Positions 1-5,489 of a stretch of 6,597 nt of DNA are shown piece after piece. The stretch spans positions 1 through 6,597 of the forward strand of contig JABIBH010000249.1 in the NCBI GenBank assembly GCA_018652925.1, written 5' to 3'. Both the position numbers and the translations under genes were made by a program. Below the pieces are notes generated by a model, which was not told the origin of the DNA, searched no databases, and saw only the letters and a list, made by a program, of their open reading frames with translations. Within the stretch, counting starts at the first letter, position 1; every line of letters starts with the position of its first letter. This DNA is from a bacterium (GTDB taxonomy: Bacteria; Krumholzibacteriota; Krumholzibacteriia; LZORAL124-64-63).

Positions 1-30
1 AATAGCACTCCAACGTCGATAACTGTGGTC

Positions 31-39
31 GGAGGAAAA
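31..39 (+). promoter_or_regulatory. Ribosome binding site that sets the start of the zinc-finger gene
   Basis: GGAGG at 31-35 is followed by four A residues and then ATG at 40. An in-frame GTG at 25 lies upstream of this motif and would translate through it, so the ATG at 40 is the better start. No promoter can be recognised in the first 30 bases; the operon promoter probably lies outside the window. Confidence 0.75.
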
Positions 40-414
40 ATGAGAAAAACAGAGCTTGAACGCTTTCGTAAATTATTGGTCATTGAGAAAGAGCGTGTTG
101 AGAAATCACTCCATAAGCATACACAGACTGTTACTCATGAGGGTGAAGTTGGTGGTGAAGGGGCCAAAGCTCACTCAAACCATATGGCTGACCAGGGAAG
201 CGATGAGTTTCAATACGAAACCAATATCCAAATTTCCAGTTCTGAAGGCCGGTATCTTTACCAACTGGAGCAGGCACTTCTTCGCATAGAAGATGCTTCA
301 TATGGTAAATGTGGCAATTGTGCCAAACCAATTGGAATACCTCGCCTGAAAGCCAAACTTGATGCCCGCCTTTGTATTGATTGCAAAGAGAAGGAGGAGA
401 GGGGTCTGATTTGA
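40..414 (+). CDS. TraR/DksA-type C4 zinc-finger regulator
   Basis: The protein has 124 residues from the ATG at 40. It has a charged N-terminal helix (about 3-26), a flexible stretch rich in Gly and His (27-48), a second helix (about 66-85), and a C-terminal four-cysteine zinc finger: CGNC at 91-94 and CIDC at 112-115, separated by the family-typical IGIPRLKAKLDARL segment. This matches the TraR/DksA family, whose members enter the RNA polymerase secondary channel and modulate initiation, often with ppGpp. The acidic tip DxxD of E. coli DksA has its counterpart at D51 and D55, spaced DxxxD, so DksA-like activity is not assured. At 124 residues it is shorter than E. coli DksA (151). It heads the operon, and its TGA overlaps the TTG start of lspA (TTGA), so the two are probably translationally coupled. 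The family assignment is firm; the exact role is not. Confidence 0.88.
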   Translation: MRKTELERFRKLLVIEKERVEKSLHKHTQTVTHEGEVGGEGAKAHSNHMADQGSDEFQYETNIQISSSEGRYLYQLEQALLRIEDASYGKCGNCAKPIGIPRLKAKLDARLCIDCKEKEERGLI

Positions 415-887
415 TCCGTCTCACTTCAGTATTAACCTGGATTTGGGGACCTCTTGTTCTTGTAGTTGACTACTTGACCAAACTTATGGTTCTTGCCAAT
501 CGCGATATACTTATGCAACGGGTAGAAGTCATTGGTGACTTTGCTCGTTTCATTTATGTCCGCAATTCAGGTGCAGCAATGGGGATTTTCCCTGGCGGCA
601 GAATTTTCCTGGTGACTGTCAGTCTACTAATGGCCATTGTTCTGGTCTTTGTATGGCGTAAAATCAGTTCGGAGAACAAAGTACAACGTGCAGCTCTTTC
701 TGCTATCTGGGGCGGAGCAGTTGGAAATCTTATTGATCGTGTTTTTTACGACGGCCTTGTTGTCGATTTTATTGACCTTGGAATTGGTACACATAGATTC
801 TTTACTTTTAACGTGGCAGATATTGGAGTCTCAATTGGTGGAACAGTTCTCTTTGTTTCCCTATGGCTGTCAGGGGATAAAAAATGA
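411..887 (+). CDS. lspA: Lipoprotein signal peptidase (signal peptidase II)
   Basis: LspA is an inner-membrane aspartyl protease that cleaves the signal peptide of prolipoproteins after diacylglyceryl modification. From the TTG at 411 the protein has 158 residues, normal for the family. Visible signatures in order: DYLTK at 20-24, RNSGAAMG at 51-58, GGAVGNLIDR at 101-110, VVDFID at 117-122 and FNVADIG at 133-139. The catalytic aspartates should be D119 and D137. Hydrophobic helices lie near 7-28, 64-82, 91-108 and 138-153. I chose TTG 411 because the purine-rich AAGGAGGAG at 391-399 precedes it and it overlaps the upstream stop. The alternative TTG at 381 would place that site inside the gene, and the first in-frame ATG (residue 26) would remove the first motif. 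The 3' end overlaps the next gene by ATGA. Confidence 0.95.
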   Translation: MIRLTSVLTWIWGPLVLVVDYLTKLMVLANRDILMQRVEVIGDFARFIYVRNSGAAMGIFPGGRIFLVTVSLLMAIVLVFVWRKISSENKVQRAALSAIWGGAVGNLIDRVFYDGLVVDFIDLGIGTHRFFTFNVADIGVSIGGTVLFVSLWLSGDKK

Positions 888-1855
888 CAGAAACCAGAAA
901 ATTTACTGCCGGGCCCGATGATCATGGAACAAGACTGGATCACTATCTAACCAGTCAATGCCCTGACTTATCTCGCAGCCAGATTAAAAAAGCTTTCGAT
1001 GCCGATTTAGTCCTGGTAAATGATACTCCAGAACCTGGCAGGTTCCGCAAGCTGAGAGATGGGTCCATAATCTCATTTACACCTCCAGAGCCTCCACCAC
1101 AAACTGCAGAGCCTGAAGATATTCCTTTGAATATTGTTTATCAGGATGAGCATCTGGCTGTAATCAACAAGCCAGCAGGTCTGGTTGTTCACCCAGCACC
1201 AGGTCATTATACAGGTACACTGGTCAATGCTCTTCTTTTTCACTTCAAAGACTTACCAGACCCTAGTGAGAACATGCGGCCTGGCATTGTGCATAGGCTT
1301 GACAAAGAAACAACAGGTTTACTGGTTGTGGCACTTACAACTAAGGCTTTGCGCCACTTGTCTGCACAGCTTCAGGAAAGAACTCTGGGCAGACGTTATA
1401 TTGCTCTGAGCTGGGGCCAATGGGATGAATCCGAGGGAAAACTTGTAGGTCAGATTGACAGACATCAATCTAAACGTAAAATGATGGCGATTGTTGAAAC
1501 CGGCGGCAGGACTGCAATTTGCAATTACGATGTTATTGAAGATTATGGTTTTGCTCAGCTCTGCTCGATAAAACTGGATACTGGCAGAACACATCAGATC
1601 AGGGTTCAATTTGCCAATGGCAGTCATCCCATAATTGGCGACAAACTGTATGGCGATGACAATCGGGCTCGTAATGTGCATTCGCTGGATGTCGATCTTG
1701 CGAAGCGGACCACTAGAAAGGCATCGCATCAGTTGCTCCATGCTACTGATATATCTTTTGAGCATCCGGAAACTGGCGAAACCTTGGAGTTTTCGGCGCC
1801 AATGCCTGAACCTATGGCCACAATTGTTAAGCAACTTCGTCTTGAGCGATCGTAG
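884..1855 (+). CDS. rluD: RluD-like large-subunit rRNA pseudouridine synthase
   Basis: A 323-residue enzyme of the RluA/RluD family, which isomerises uridine to pseudouridine in 23S rRNA; RluD modifies helix 69. An N-terminal S4 RNA-binding domain spans about 14-66 (GTRLDHYL, LSRSQIKKAF, VLVND). The catalytic domain contains INKPAGLVVHPAPG at 94-107, the signature HRLDKETTGLLVVA at 137-150 with catalytic D140, and GRTHQIRVQF at 234-243. The length is close to that of E. coli RluD (326). The ATG overlaps the lspA stop as ATGA, which implies coupled translation; a weak AGGGGAT at about 871-877 precedes it. Pairing with lspA is common in bacteria. RluA-type and RluD-type enzymes cannot be separated with certainty by eye, but the S4 domain favours the RluC/RluD branch. 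Confidence 0.92.
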   Translation: MTETRKFTAGPDDHGTRLDHYLTSQCPDLSRSQIKKAFDADLVLVNDTPEPGRFRKLRDGSIISFTPPEPPPQTAEPEDIPLNIVYQDEHLAVINKPAGLVVHPAPGHYTGTLVNALLFHFKDLPDPSENMRPGIVHRLDKETTGLLVVALTTKALRHLSAQLQERTLGRRYIALSWGQWDESEGKLVGQIDRHQSKRKMMAIVETGGRTAICNYDVIEDYGFAQLCSIKLDTGRTHQIRVQFANGSHPIIGDKLYGDDNRARNVHSLDVDLAKRTTRKASHQLLHATDISFEHPETGETLEFSAPMPEPMATIVKQLRLERS

Positions 1856-1864
1856 GGAGTAGCC

Positions 1865-2203
1865 ATGAATATTAAAGAGCGCAAGCGTGATGGCATAGTG
1901 ATTCTGGAATTGAGCGGTAAATTAATGGGCGGCCCAGACGCTGCAAGCTTTGATGAAACTCTTAAAACCTTGTTACACGAAGGTTCATTTAATGTAATTG
2001 TGGATATAGGGAACATCAGCTGGATTAACTCTACCGGGCTTGGAATTCTGATTTCGGGGTATTCAACTGTCAGAAAAAGCGGTGGTGAGATGAAACTTCT
2101 TAATGTTTCAGACCGTATCCAAAGTATATTCATGGTATCAAAATTGCATACTGTGTTCAAATCATACAGTGATGAAGAAGACGCTGTTAAAAGTTTTGCC
2201 TAG
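1865..2203 (+). CDS. STAS-domain anti-sigma factor antagonist (SpoIIAA/RsbV-like)
   Basis: A single STAS domain of 112 residues, the usual size for SpoIIAA or RsbV. Visible features are the N-terminal strands (IVILELSGKL, 11-20), the GPDA segment at 23-26, and the phosphorylation loop WINSTGLGIL at 53-62. S56 is the expected phosphoserine, followed by T57-G58; the residue before it is N55 where SpoIIAA and RsbV have Asp. In partner switching, the unphosphorylated antagonist binds the anti-sigma kinase and releases its target; phosphorylation reverses this. The kinase-like gene follows directly, 9 bases downstream. GGGAG at 1855-1859, overlapping the rluD stop, serves as ribosome binding site for the ATG at 1865. 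No sigma factor or PP2C phosphatase is visible nearby, so the output of the switch is unknown. Confidence 0.9.
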   Translation: MNIKERKRDGIVILELSGKLMGGPDAASFDETLKTLLHEGSFNVIVDIGNISWINSTGLGILISGYSTVRKSGGEMKLLNVSDRIQSIFMVSKLHTVFKSYSDEEDAVKSFA

Positions 2204-2212
2204 GTTATTGAT

Positions 2213-2632
2213 ATGAAGTCGACAAAATCAGACATAATACTGAAAGTACCAAGTAAGTTACTTTATCTTGGTGTTCCTGATGCAGTTATGATGGAGATGG
2301 CTGGAGATCTTCCATTTCCTGTCAGTGATATGGAGATGTTGAGTACGGCTGTTATTGAAGCCTGTACAAATTCCATGGAACATGGCAACGGTATGAATGA
2401 GGATAACTTTGTCGAAATGCACTTCTCATTTCTTGAAGATTTAGTTCGGGTAACAGTTCTCGACAATGGTCCAGGTTTTGATCACGAGTCGTGGGTTCCA
2501 CCAGATGATTTGATGGCTCAGCGTGGTCGTGGTGTGAAAATAATGCGCGAATTTACAGATGAACTTATTTACGATTTTGCTGACGATGGCAGATTCAGAT
2601 TGACCCTCATTAAAAAAATGAAACCGGAATAA
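2213..2632 (+). CDS. GHKL ATP-binding anti-sigma-type serine kinase (RsbW/SpoIIAB-like)
   Basis: A stand-alone HATPase domain of 139 residues. The N box is STAVIEACTNSMEHGN at 44-59 (E49, N53, H57), the G1 box is DNGPGFD at 84-90, and the G2 region is RGRGVKIM at 104-111. This is the layout of RsbW, SpoIIAB and related kinases that bind a sigma factor or other partner and phosphorylate a STAS antagonist. There is no histidine phosphotransfer domain and no membrane segment, so it is not a sensor histidine kinase. It starts 9 bases after the STAS gene, supporting a cognate pair. The ribosome binding site is weak (AGG at 2202-2204), suggesting reinitiation from the upstream gene. The partner held by this kinase cannot be read from the window. 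Confidence 0.88.
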   Translation: MKSTKSDIILKVPSKLLYLGVPDAVMMEMAGDLPFPVSDMEMLSTAVIEACTNSMEHGNGMNEDNFVEMHFSFLEDLVRVTVLDNGPGFDHESWVPPDDLMAQRGRGVKIMREFTDELIYDFADDGRFRLTLIKKMKPE

Positions 2633-2635
2633 CCG

Positions 2636-3052
2636 ATGTCTGTCTATCTGGGGATCGATTACGGCAGGACCAGAACAGGTGTTGCTGTGAGCGACCGGAC
2701 CGGAACTATTGCCTCGGCAGTTGGTACTCATCATGAAGGTCATGACGGATCAATTTTCGATTTCCTCACCAATATTATAAATCAACGTTCAGTAGAAACT
2801 ATTGTTATTGGTCTTCCTTTAACTGCTGATGGCCGGGAAACTGAATCTGCAGAGATGGTTCGTAAGTTTGCCGGACTATTGATTAAAAGGTTCAATCTTC
2901 CAGTTGAGTTTTGTGATGAGCGCTACTCTTCTAAAGAGGCTGACCAATGGCTCAGAATGAGTGGCAAAAAGGGCAGACCCAAAGCTGAAACTGATGCAGT
3001 GGCAGCTGAGATTATTTTACAGCAGTATCTTGATAGCTTAGGAAACAAATGA
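2636..3052 (+). CDS. yqgF: YqgF/RuvX family RNase H-fold nuclease
   Basis: A 138-residue protein of the YqgF (RuvX) family, the usual size. YqgF is called a putative Holliday junction resolvase and has been linked to 16S rRNA 5'-end processing in E. coli. Signatures in order: GIDYGRTRTGVAVSD at 6-20 with metal-binding D8, IVIGLPLTADG at 56-66, DERYSS at 94-99 with E95, and a C-terminal ETDAVAAEIILQQYL at 118-132 with D120. These acidic residues form the expected active site. The ATG lies 3 bases after the kinase stop with only a weak GGA upstream, so coupled translation is likely. The 3' end overlaps mltG by ATGA. Pairing yqgF with mltG is a widespread gene order. Confidence 0.93.
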   Translation: MSVYLGIDYGRTRTGVAVSDRTGTIASAVGTHHEGHDGSIFDFLTNIINQRSVETIVIGLPLTADGRETESAEMVRKFAGLLIKRFNLPVEFCDERYSSKEADQWLRMSGKKGRPKAETDAVAAEIILQQYLDSLGNK

Positions 3053-4143
3053 AATCAACTACCAGGAAAATAAGTTTGATATTAGCGGGCATTGTTTTTG
3101 TGATATTTGCTTTCTCAGCTTATTCCTGGAAATTGTGGAATTCATCTTATGATTCAAAAGAAGTTGTAAGTAACAAAGCTACAGTATTATTAAGAGTTCC
3201 AGCAGGGGCATCCCTTTTTGATGTTGTTGATTCCCTGCAGGTTAAAAAGCTAATTTTCAGCCAGAGACTATTTGTTTATGGAACCAAGTTATCTGGATTA
3301 CAATCCAGCATAAAAGCGGGGTTGTTTGCAATACCTCTCAAATCATCACCATCAGAAATACTGAGAATTATTACATCGGGACATTCTGTACCGCTAAGGG
3401 TAACTATTCCTGAGGGTATTGATGCAATTGAGACTGCCAATATATTATCTGTTGCCTTTGGGTTTTCAGCCCAGCAATTTCTGGCCGATGCTGACTCAAT
3501 CACCTCATTGATAATTGATATGTCTGAAGCAGATCTTTTATCCTATAAAGAACTTCTGAAATCCGGTGCTGGATGCAGCCGAACTTTGTACTTGTGTGAG
3601 GGTTATCTTTTTCCTGAAACTTATCATTTTTCTGAAGGTACAACCTCTCTAGTTGTTGCGAAATCAATTATCGAACTTGGAGCAGCACAAGTGGCAGATC
3701 TACTAGCCAGCCCAATCAGTGACTGCGAAAATATGTCAATCCATGAAGCTTTAACTTTGGCCTCGATAGTAGAAGCCGAAACTATATTTCAATCAGAAAA
3801 ACCTAAAGTTGCAGCTGTATATCTGAACAGGATGAAAGTAAATCACTCACTGGAAGCAGACCCTACAATCGCATTTTTCCTCTCCAAGAAAGGAAAAAGA
3901 ATATATTACAAGGATCTGCGAAAACTTTCTCCATATAACACTTATCGTAACAAGGGGTTGCCACCGGGACCAATAAACAGTCCTGGATATGTTGCTATAA
4001 GGTCGGTTGTACAACCGGAGCCAAACTTTGATGCATTTTACTTTGTTGCTGACGGCAAGGGCGGGCACAGGTTCTCAGACACACTTAAAGAACACAATCA
4101 GGCATCAGCAGAATATAGAAAAATCAGAGATAATGCTCGTTAA
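3049..4143 (+). CDS. mltG: MltG endolytic murein transglycosylase (YceG family)
   Basis: MltG cuts nascent glycan strands inside the chain and is thought to release them from the membrane during peptidoglycan synthesis. The protein has 364 residues, slightly longer than in E. coli (340). It has one N-terminal membrane anchor at about 8-26, a LysM-like region (RVPAGASLFDVVDSL, 49-63), VTIPEGID at 118-125, and EGYLFPETYHF at 184-194. The catalytic part has LASIVEAE at 237-244 with expected catalytic E242, AAVYLNRM at 255-262, ADPTI at 270-274, and YNTYRNKGLPPGPINSPG at 296-313. C176 and C183 just before the EGYLFPETY motif are unusual and could form a disulfide in the periplasm. It is the last gene of the tight block; an 85-base gap follows. 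Confidence 0.94.
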   Translation: MKSTTRKISLILAGIVFVIFAFSAYSWKLWNSSYDSKEVVSNKATVLLRVPAGASLFDVVDSLQVKKLIFSQRLFVYGTKLSGLQSSIKAGLFAIPLKSSPSEILRIITSGHSVPLRVTIPEGIDAIETANILSVAFGFSAQQFLADADSITSLIIDMSEADLLSYKELLKSGAGCSRTLYLCEGYLFPETYHFSEGTTSLVVAKSIIELGAAQVADLLASPISDCENMSIHEALTLASIVEAETIFQSEKPKVAAVYLNRMKVNHSLEADPTIAFFLSKKGKRIYYKDLRKLSPYNTYRNKGLPPGPINSPGYVAIRSVVQPEPNFDAFYFVADGKGGHRFSDTLKEHNQASAEYRKIRDNAR

Positions 4144-4187
4144 ACTTGACGAATTGGAATGTTGTAGTTAGTTTCTTCTCTGCATCG

Positions 4188-4209
4188 CGATTACATTTAA
4201 TCGTAATCG
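4188..4209. repeat. Perfect 7-base inverted repeat upstream of the small membrane gene
   Basis: CGATTAC at 4188-4194 and GTAATCG at 4203-4209 are exact reverse complements separated by 8 bases. No T run follows, so it is not an intrinsic terminator. It ends five bases before the ribosome binding site of the small gene, so it could be an operator or a leader hairpin. The rest of the 4144-4228 gap has TTGACG at 4146 but no convincing -10 partner. Confidence 0.45.
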
Positions 4210-4213
4210 TTAT

Positions 4214-4220
4214 GAGGAAG
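4214..4220 (+). promoter_or_regulatory. Ribosome binding site supporting a TTG start
   Basis: GAGGAAG lies 8 bases upstream of TTG at 4229. The nearby ATG at 4233 is in another frame and meets a stop at once or shortly after, so this site makes TTG the best start for the 55-codon reading frame. Confidence 0.6.
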
Positions 4221-4228
4221 GTGCCCTT

Positions 4229-4396
4229 TTGAATGATAAGCTGTTTCTAATTACAGGTTTAGCCGCAATAGTAGCTGGCTACTTTTTATTGAATACAGGT
4301 GATATTATCTGGGCTCCAGCCTTGCTGGTAATTGGCTATTGTGTTTTGATACCAATTTACTTGTACTCATCATTTCGGATTAAAGTGGGCGATTAG
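4229..4396 (+). CDS. Small two-helix membrane protein, function unknown
   Basis: A 55-residue frame with a TTG start and TAG stop at 4394-4396. Two hydrophobic helices are visible, about residues 5-21 (LFLITGLAAIVAGYFLL) and 27-46 (WAPALLVIGYCVLIPIYLY), joined by a short NTGDII turn; the C-terminus SSFRIKVGD is polar. A good ribosome binding site at normal spacing and uninterrupted helix-forming composition argue that the gene is real. The motif GD-x-x-W/L-AP-x-LLVIGYCVLIP resembles small unnamed proteins I recall from FCB-type genomes, but I cannot verify that. Its last ten bases are also the first ten bases of the tRNA gene, so tRNA processing would remove the stop codon from the mRNA. No function can be assigned. 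Confidence 0.68.
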   Translation: MNDKLFLITGLAAIVAGYFLLNTGDIIWAPALLVIGYCVLIPIYLYSSFRIKVGD

Positions 4397-4464
4397 CTTA
4401 GTTGGCCTAAAGCACCTGCCTTACAAGCAGGGGATCGCTGGTTCGAGTCCAGCATCGCCTACCA
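4387..4464 (+). tRNA. tRNA-Val (anticodon TAC)
   Basis: A 78-base cloverleaf including encoded CCA. The acceptor stem pairs GGGCGAT (4387-4393) with ATCGCCT (4454-4460), with a G-T first pair. The D arm is GCTT/AAGC with GG in the loop. The anticodon stem is CCTGC/GCAGG (4415-4431) enclosing CTTACAA, giving anticodon TAC, which reads valine GTA codons. The T arm is GCTGG/CCAGC with loop TTCGAGT. The discriminator is A4461 and CCA is encoded at 4462-4464. No clear promoter is seen directly upstream, so it may be transcribed with the small membrane gene and processed from that RNA. Confidence 0.97.
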
Positions 4465-4502
4465 CTCCACAAATCATCCCAATTCCCAAAATATTGCAAA
4501 TC

Positions 4503-4528
4503 AGACTCCTGAGCAGGTTTTTGAGTCT
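4503..4528 (+). terminator. Weak terminator-like hairpin after the tRNA
   Basis: AGACTC at 4503-4508 pairs exactly with GAGTCT at 4523-4528. Between them a smaller CCT/AGG stem is followed by five T residues (4518-4522). Either fold could stop transcription from the tRNA, but the main stem lacks a following T run. The rest of 4465-4573 is AT-rich and shows nothing else I can support. Confidence 0.3.
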
Positions 4529-4573
4529 CTGGACATTTATTATTGAAAAAAGTGATTTATTTAGAAAATAGGG

Positions 4574-4602
4574 TTGCAAAGCATTGGCAATTATGATAAA
4601 CT
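4574..4602 (+). promoter_or_regulatory. Sigma70-type promoter for the dockerin-like gene
   Basis: TTGCAA at 4574-4579 and TAAACT at 4597-4602 are spaced by 17 bases, and TG at 4594-4595 gives an extended -10. Transcription would begin near 4608-4610, leaving a leader of about 110 bases before the ATG at 4718. It is the best promoter-like match between the tRNA and the gene, though the boxes match the consensus only in part. Confidence 0.5.
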
Positions 4603-4672
4603 CATGTAGTCAAGTTTAGGACTTCTGAAGAGTGGAAGGGAGGGTCAACGTACTTTGCACTCGTTATCGCTT

Positions 4673-4699
4673 GGGTTAATACCCCTCGCATGGAAATGC
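4673..4699 (+). promoter_or_regulatory. Two small hairpins in the leader of the dockerin-like gene
   Basis: GGGT at 4673-4676 and ACCC at 4681-4684 form a four-base stem with loop TAAT. GCAT at 4688-4691 and ATGC at 4696-4699 form a second stem capped by GGAA, a GNRA-type tetraloop. Both lie just upstream of the hairpin that contains the ribosome binding site. The rest of the leader (4609-4672) has a purine-rich stretch but no motif of a riboswitch class I know. Confidence 0.35.
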
Positions 4700-4702
4700 C
4701 TT

Positions 4703-4718
4703 TTAGGAGGTGTCCTAA
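4703..4718 (+). promoter_or_regulatory. Hairpin enclosing the ribosome binding site and the first base of the start codon
   Basis: TTAGGA at 4703-4708 and TCCTAA at 4713-4718 are exact reverse complements with loop GGTG. The whole Shine-Dalgarno AGGAGGTG (4705-4712) sits in this stem and loop, and the A of ATG at 4718 is paired. The Shine-Dalgarno, at five bases from ATG, fixes the start here rather than at the upstream TTG at 4655. The fold could hold translation down until it is opened. Confidence 0.55.
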
Positions 4719-5353
4719 TGATTCGTAGGAACATTATGGGTCTATTGATTTGCATTGCAACTTTGGGTGTTGCTACCTTGGGTTACGCGGGTATCCCTCA
4801 CATGAGTCTGTCATCAGCTGCTACAGCTGCTGCAGTTCAGGTATCTTTGTTTAGTTTACCTGATGGCTCTGGTAAAACACTTGACGCTGCTAAAGCTCAA
4901 GCTGATCCTGTTAGTGTTGACGCAACAGTCACATTGACATTGCGTGATGGTAATGACGATCCTATTTCTGCATATCCTGGAGAGGATATCGAGATGGCTT
5001 CCACATTGGGCGGGTTTGTAGCCTGTGCTGGTGGAGCAGCTGCTGATGCTAGTACTGATGCTGCTGGTCTAACCACATTTAGTGGTTCTTTCAATGCTGG
5101 TGGCTTCTCAGCTGCTGGTGAAATGGCTGTTGTTACAGTTGATGGTCTACCTCTTGTAGGTAGCAACCTGAATATCTTGTTCAACAGTGCTGATCTTGAT
5201 GCAAGCGGCCTAGTAGATCTTTCTGATGCCGTTACATTCTCTACTGCTTACCAAGGTGTTTATGACTATAAAGTAGACTTCTTCTTTGATGGAAGTTTGT
5301 CTTTGTCTGACATCGTGCTTTTCGCTGGTGGTTATTCAGCTGTATGTCCATAG
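4718..5353 (+). CDS. Exported protein with Ig-like region and dockerin-like calcium loops
   Basis: A 211-residue protein. Residues 1-24 look like a Sec signal peptide (MIRRN, a hydrophobic core, likely cleavage after GYA). Residues about 60-155 are rich in Ala, Thr, Ser and Gly and read as a beta-sandwich of invasin/Big_1 type: VSVDATVTLTLRDGNDDPIS, then TDAAGLTTFSGSFNAGGF and AVVTVDGLPLVGS. Residues 156-211 hold two dockerin-type EF-hand loops. The first is good: DLDASGLVDLSD at 159-170, with D159, D161, S163 and D170 at positions 1, 3, 5 and 12. The second, DFFFDGSLSLSD at 187-198, has Phe at position 3 and may bind calcium poorly. C103 and C210 could pair. No membrane anchor or wall-sorting motif is seen. 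Dockerin modules bind cohesin modules in cellulosome-type complexes, but isolated dockerin-like tails also occur outside them. The specific function is unknown. Confidence 0.8.
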   Translation: MIRRNIMGLLICIATLGVATLGYAGIPHMSLSSAATAAAVQVSLFSLPDGSGKTLDAAKAQADPVSVDATVTLTLRDGNDDPISAYPGEDIEMASTLGGFVACAGGAAADASTDAAGLTTFSGSFNAGGFSAAGEMAVVTVDGLPLVGSNLNILFNSADLDASGLVDLSDAVTFSTAYQGVYDYKVDFFFDGSLSLSDIVLFAGGYSAVCP

Positions 5354-5369
5354 GGATAATTAATATGTC

Positions 5370-5391
5370 TTAGCTCCTTTTGGGGAGTTAA
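5370..5391 (+). terminator. Imperfect hairpin after the dockerin-like gene
   Basis: TTAGCTCC at 5370-5377 pairs with GGAGTTAA at 5384-5391 through one G-T wobble, with a six-base loop. AAAAG rather than a T run follows, so termination on the + strand would be weak at best. It may act as a 3' end stabiliser. Confidence 0.3.
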
Positions 5392-5402
5392 AAGTGTTAT
5401 CG

Positions 5403-5427
5403 CTCTGCCCTGTTTTTCAGGGCAGAG
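5403..5427 (+). repeat. Perfect 10-base-pair hairpin between the two exported-protein genes
   Basis: CTCTGCCCTG at 5403-5412 and CAGGGCAGAG at 5418-5427 are exact reverse complements around a TTTTT loop. The stem is GC-rich and should be very stable in RNA. No T run follows on either strand, so it is not a standard intrinsic terminator. With no convincing promoter between 5354 and 5489, the two flanking genes may share a transcript in which this hairpin blocks exonucleases or partly attenuates. Confidence 0.6.
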
Positions 5428-5489
5428 AATTACATGGCAGACATAAAACATCTAAGAATGGTTTATCGCCGTTCCAAGGAGAAACAACA

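Noticed and set aside
1319..1834. Long antisense frame of 171 residues opposite the pseudouridine synthase gene
   Set aside because: The + strand frame carries all family motifs; the antisense product has no recognisable domain or ribosome site and looks like a shadow.
4146..4174. Promoter starting with TTGACG for the small membrane gene
   Set aside because: The best -10 at 17 bases is TAGTTT, only three matches, and other spacings are no better.
4346..4375. Promoter for the tRNA inside the small gene, TTGATA as -35
   Set aside because: No acceptable -10 box lies 16-18 bases downstream.
4387..4464. tRNA-Val as an integration site for a mobile element carrying the exported-protein genes
   Set aside because: No second copy of the tRNA 3' end is found in the window, and there is no integrase or transposase gene. 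The element, if any, would have to end outside the window.
4609..4717. Cyclic di-GMP (GEMM) or other known riboswitch in the leader
   Set aside because: The conserved core bases of the class I cyclic di-GMP aptamer and of other classes I know are not present.
4690..4728. Small overlapping frame MEMPFRRCPNDS across the start of the dockerin-like gene
   Set aside because: No ribosome binding site precedes it, and it runs through the strong site of the real gene.
5403..5427. Intrinsic terminator
   Set aside because: The stem is strong but followed by AATTACATGG, with no T run on either strand, so it is listed as a hairpin only.
5430..5458. Promoter TTACAT-17-TAAGAA before the first paralogue
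   Set aside because: Both boxes match the consensus poorly, and a shared transcript from upstream is at least as likely.
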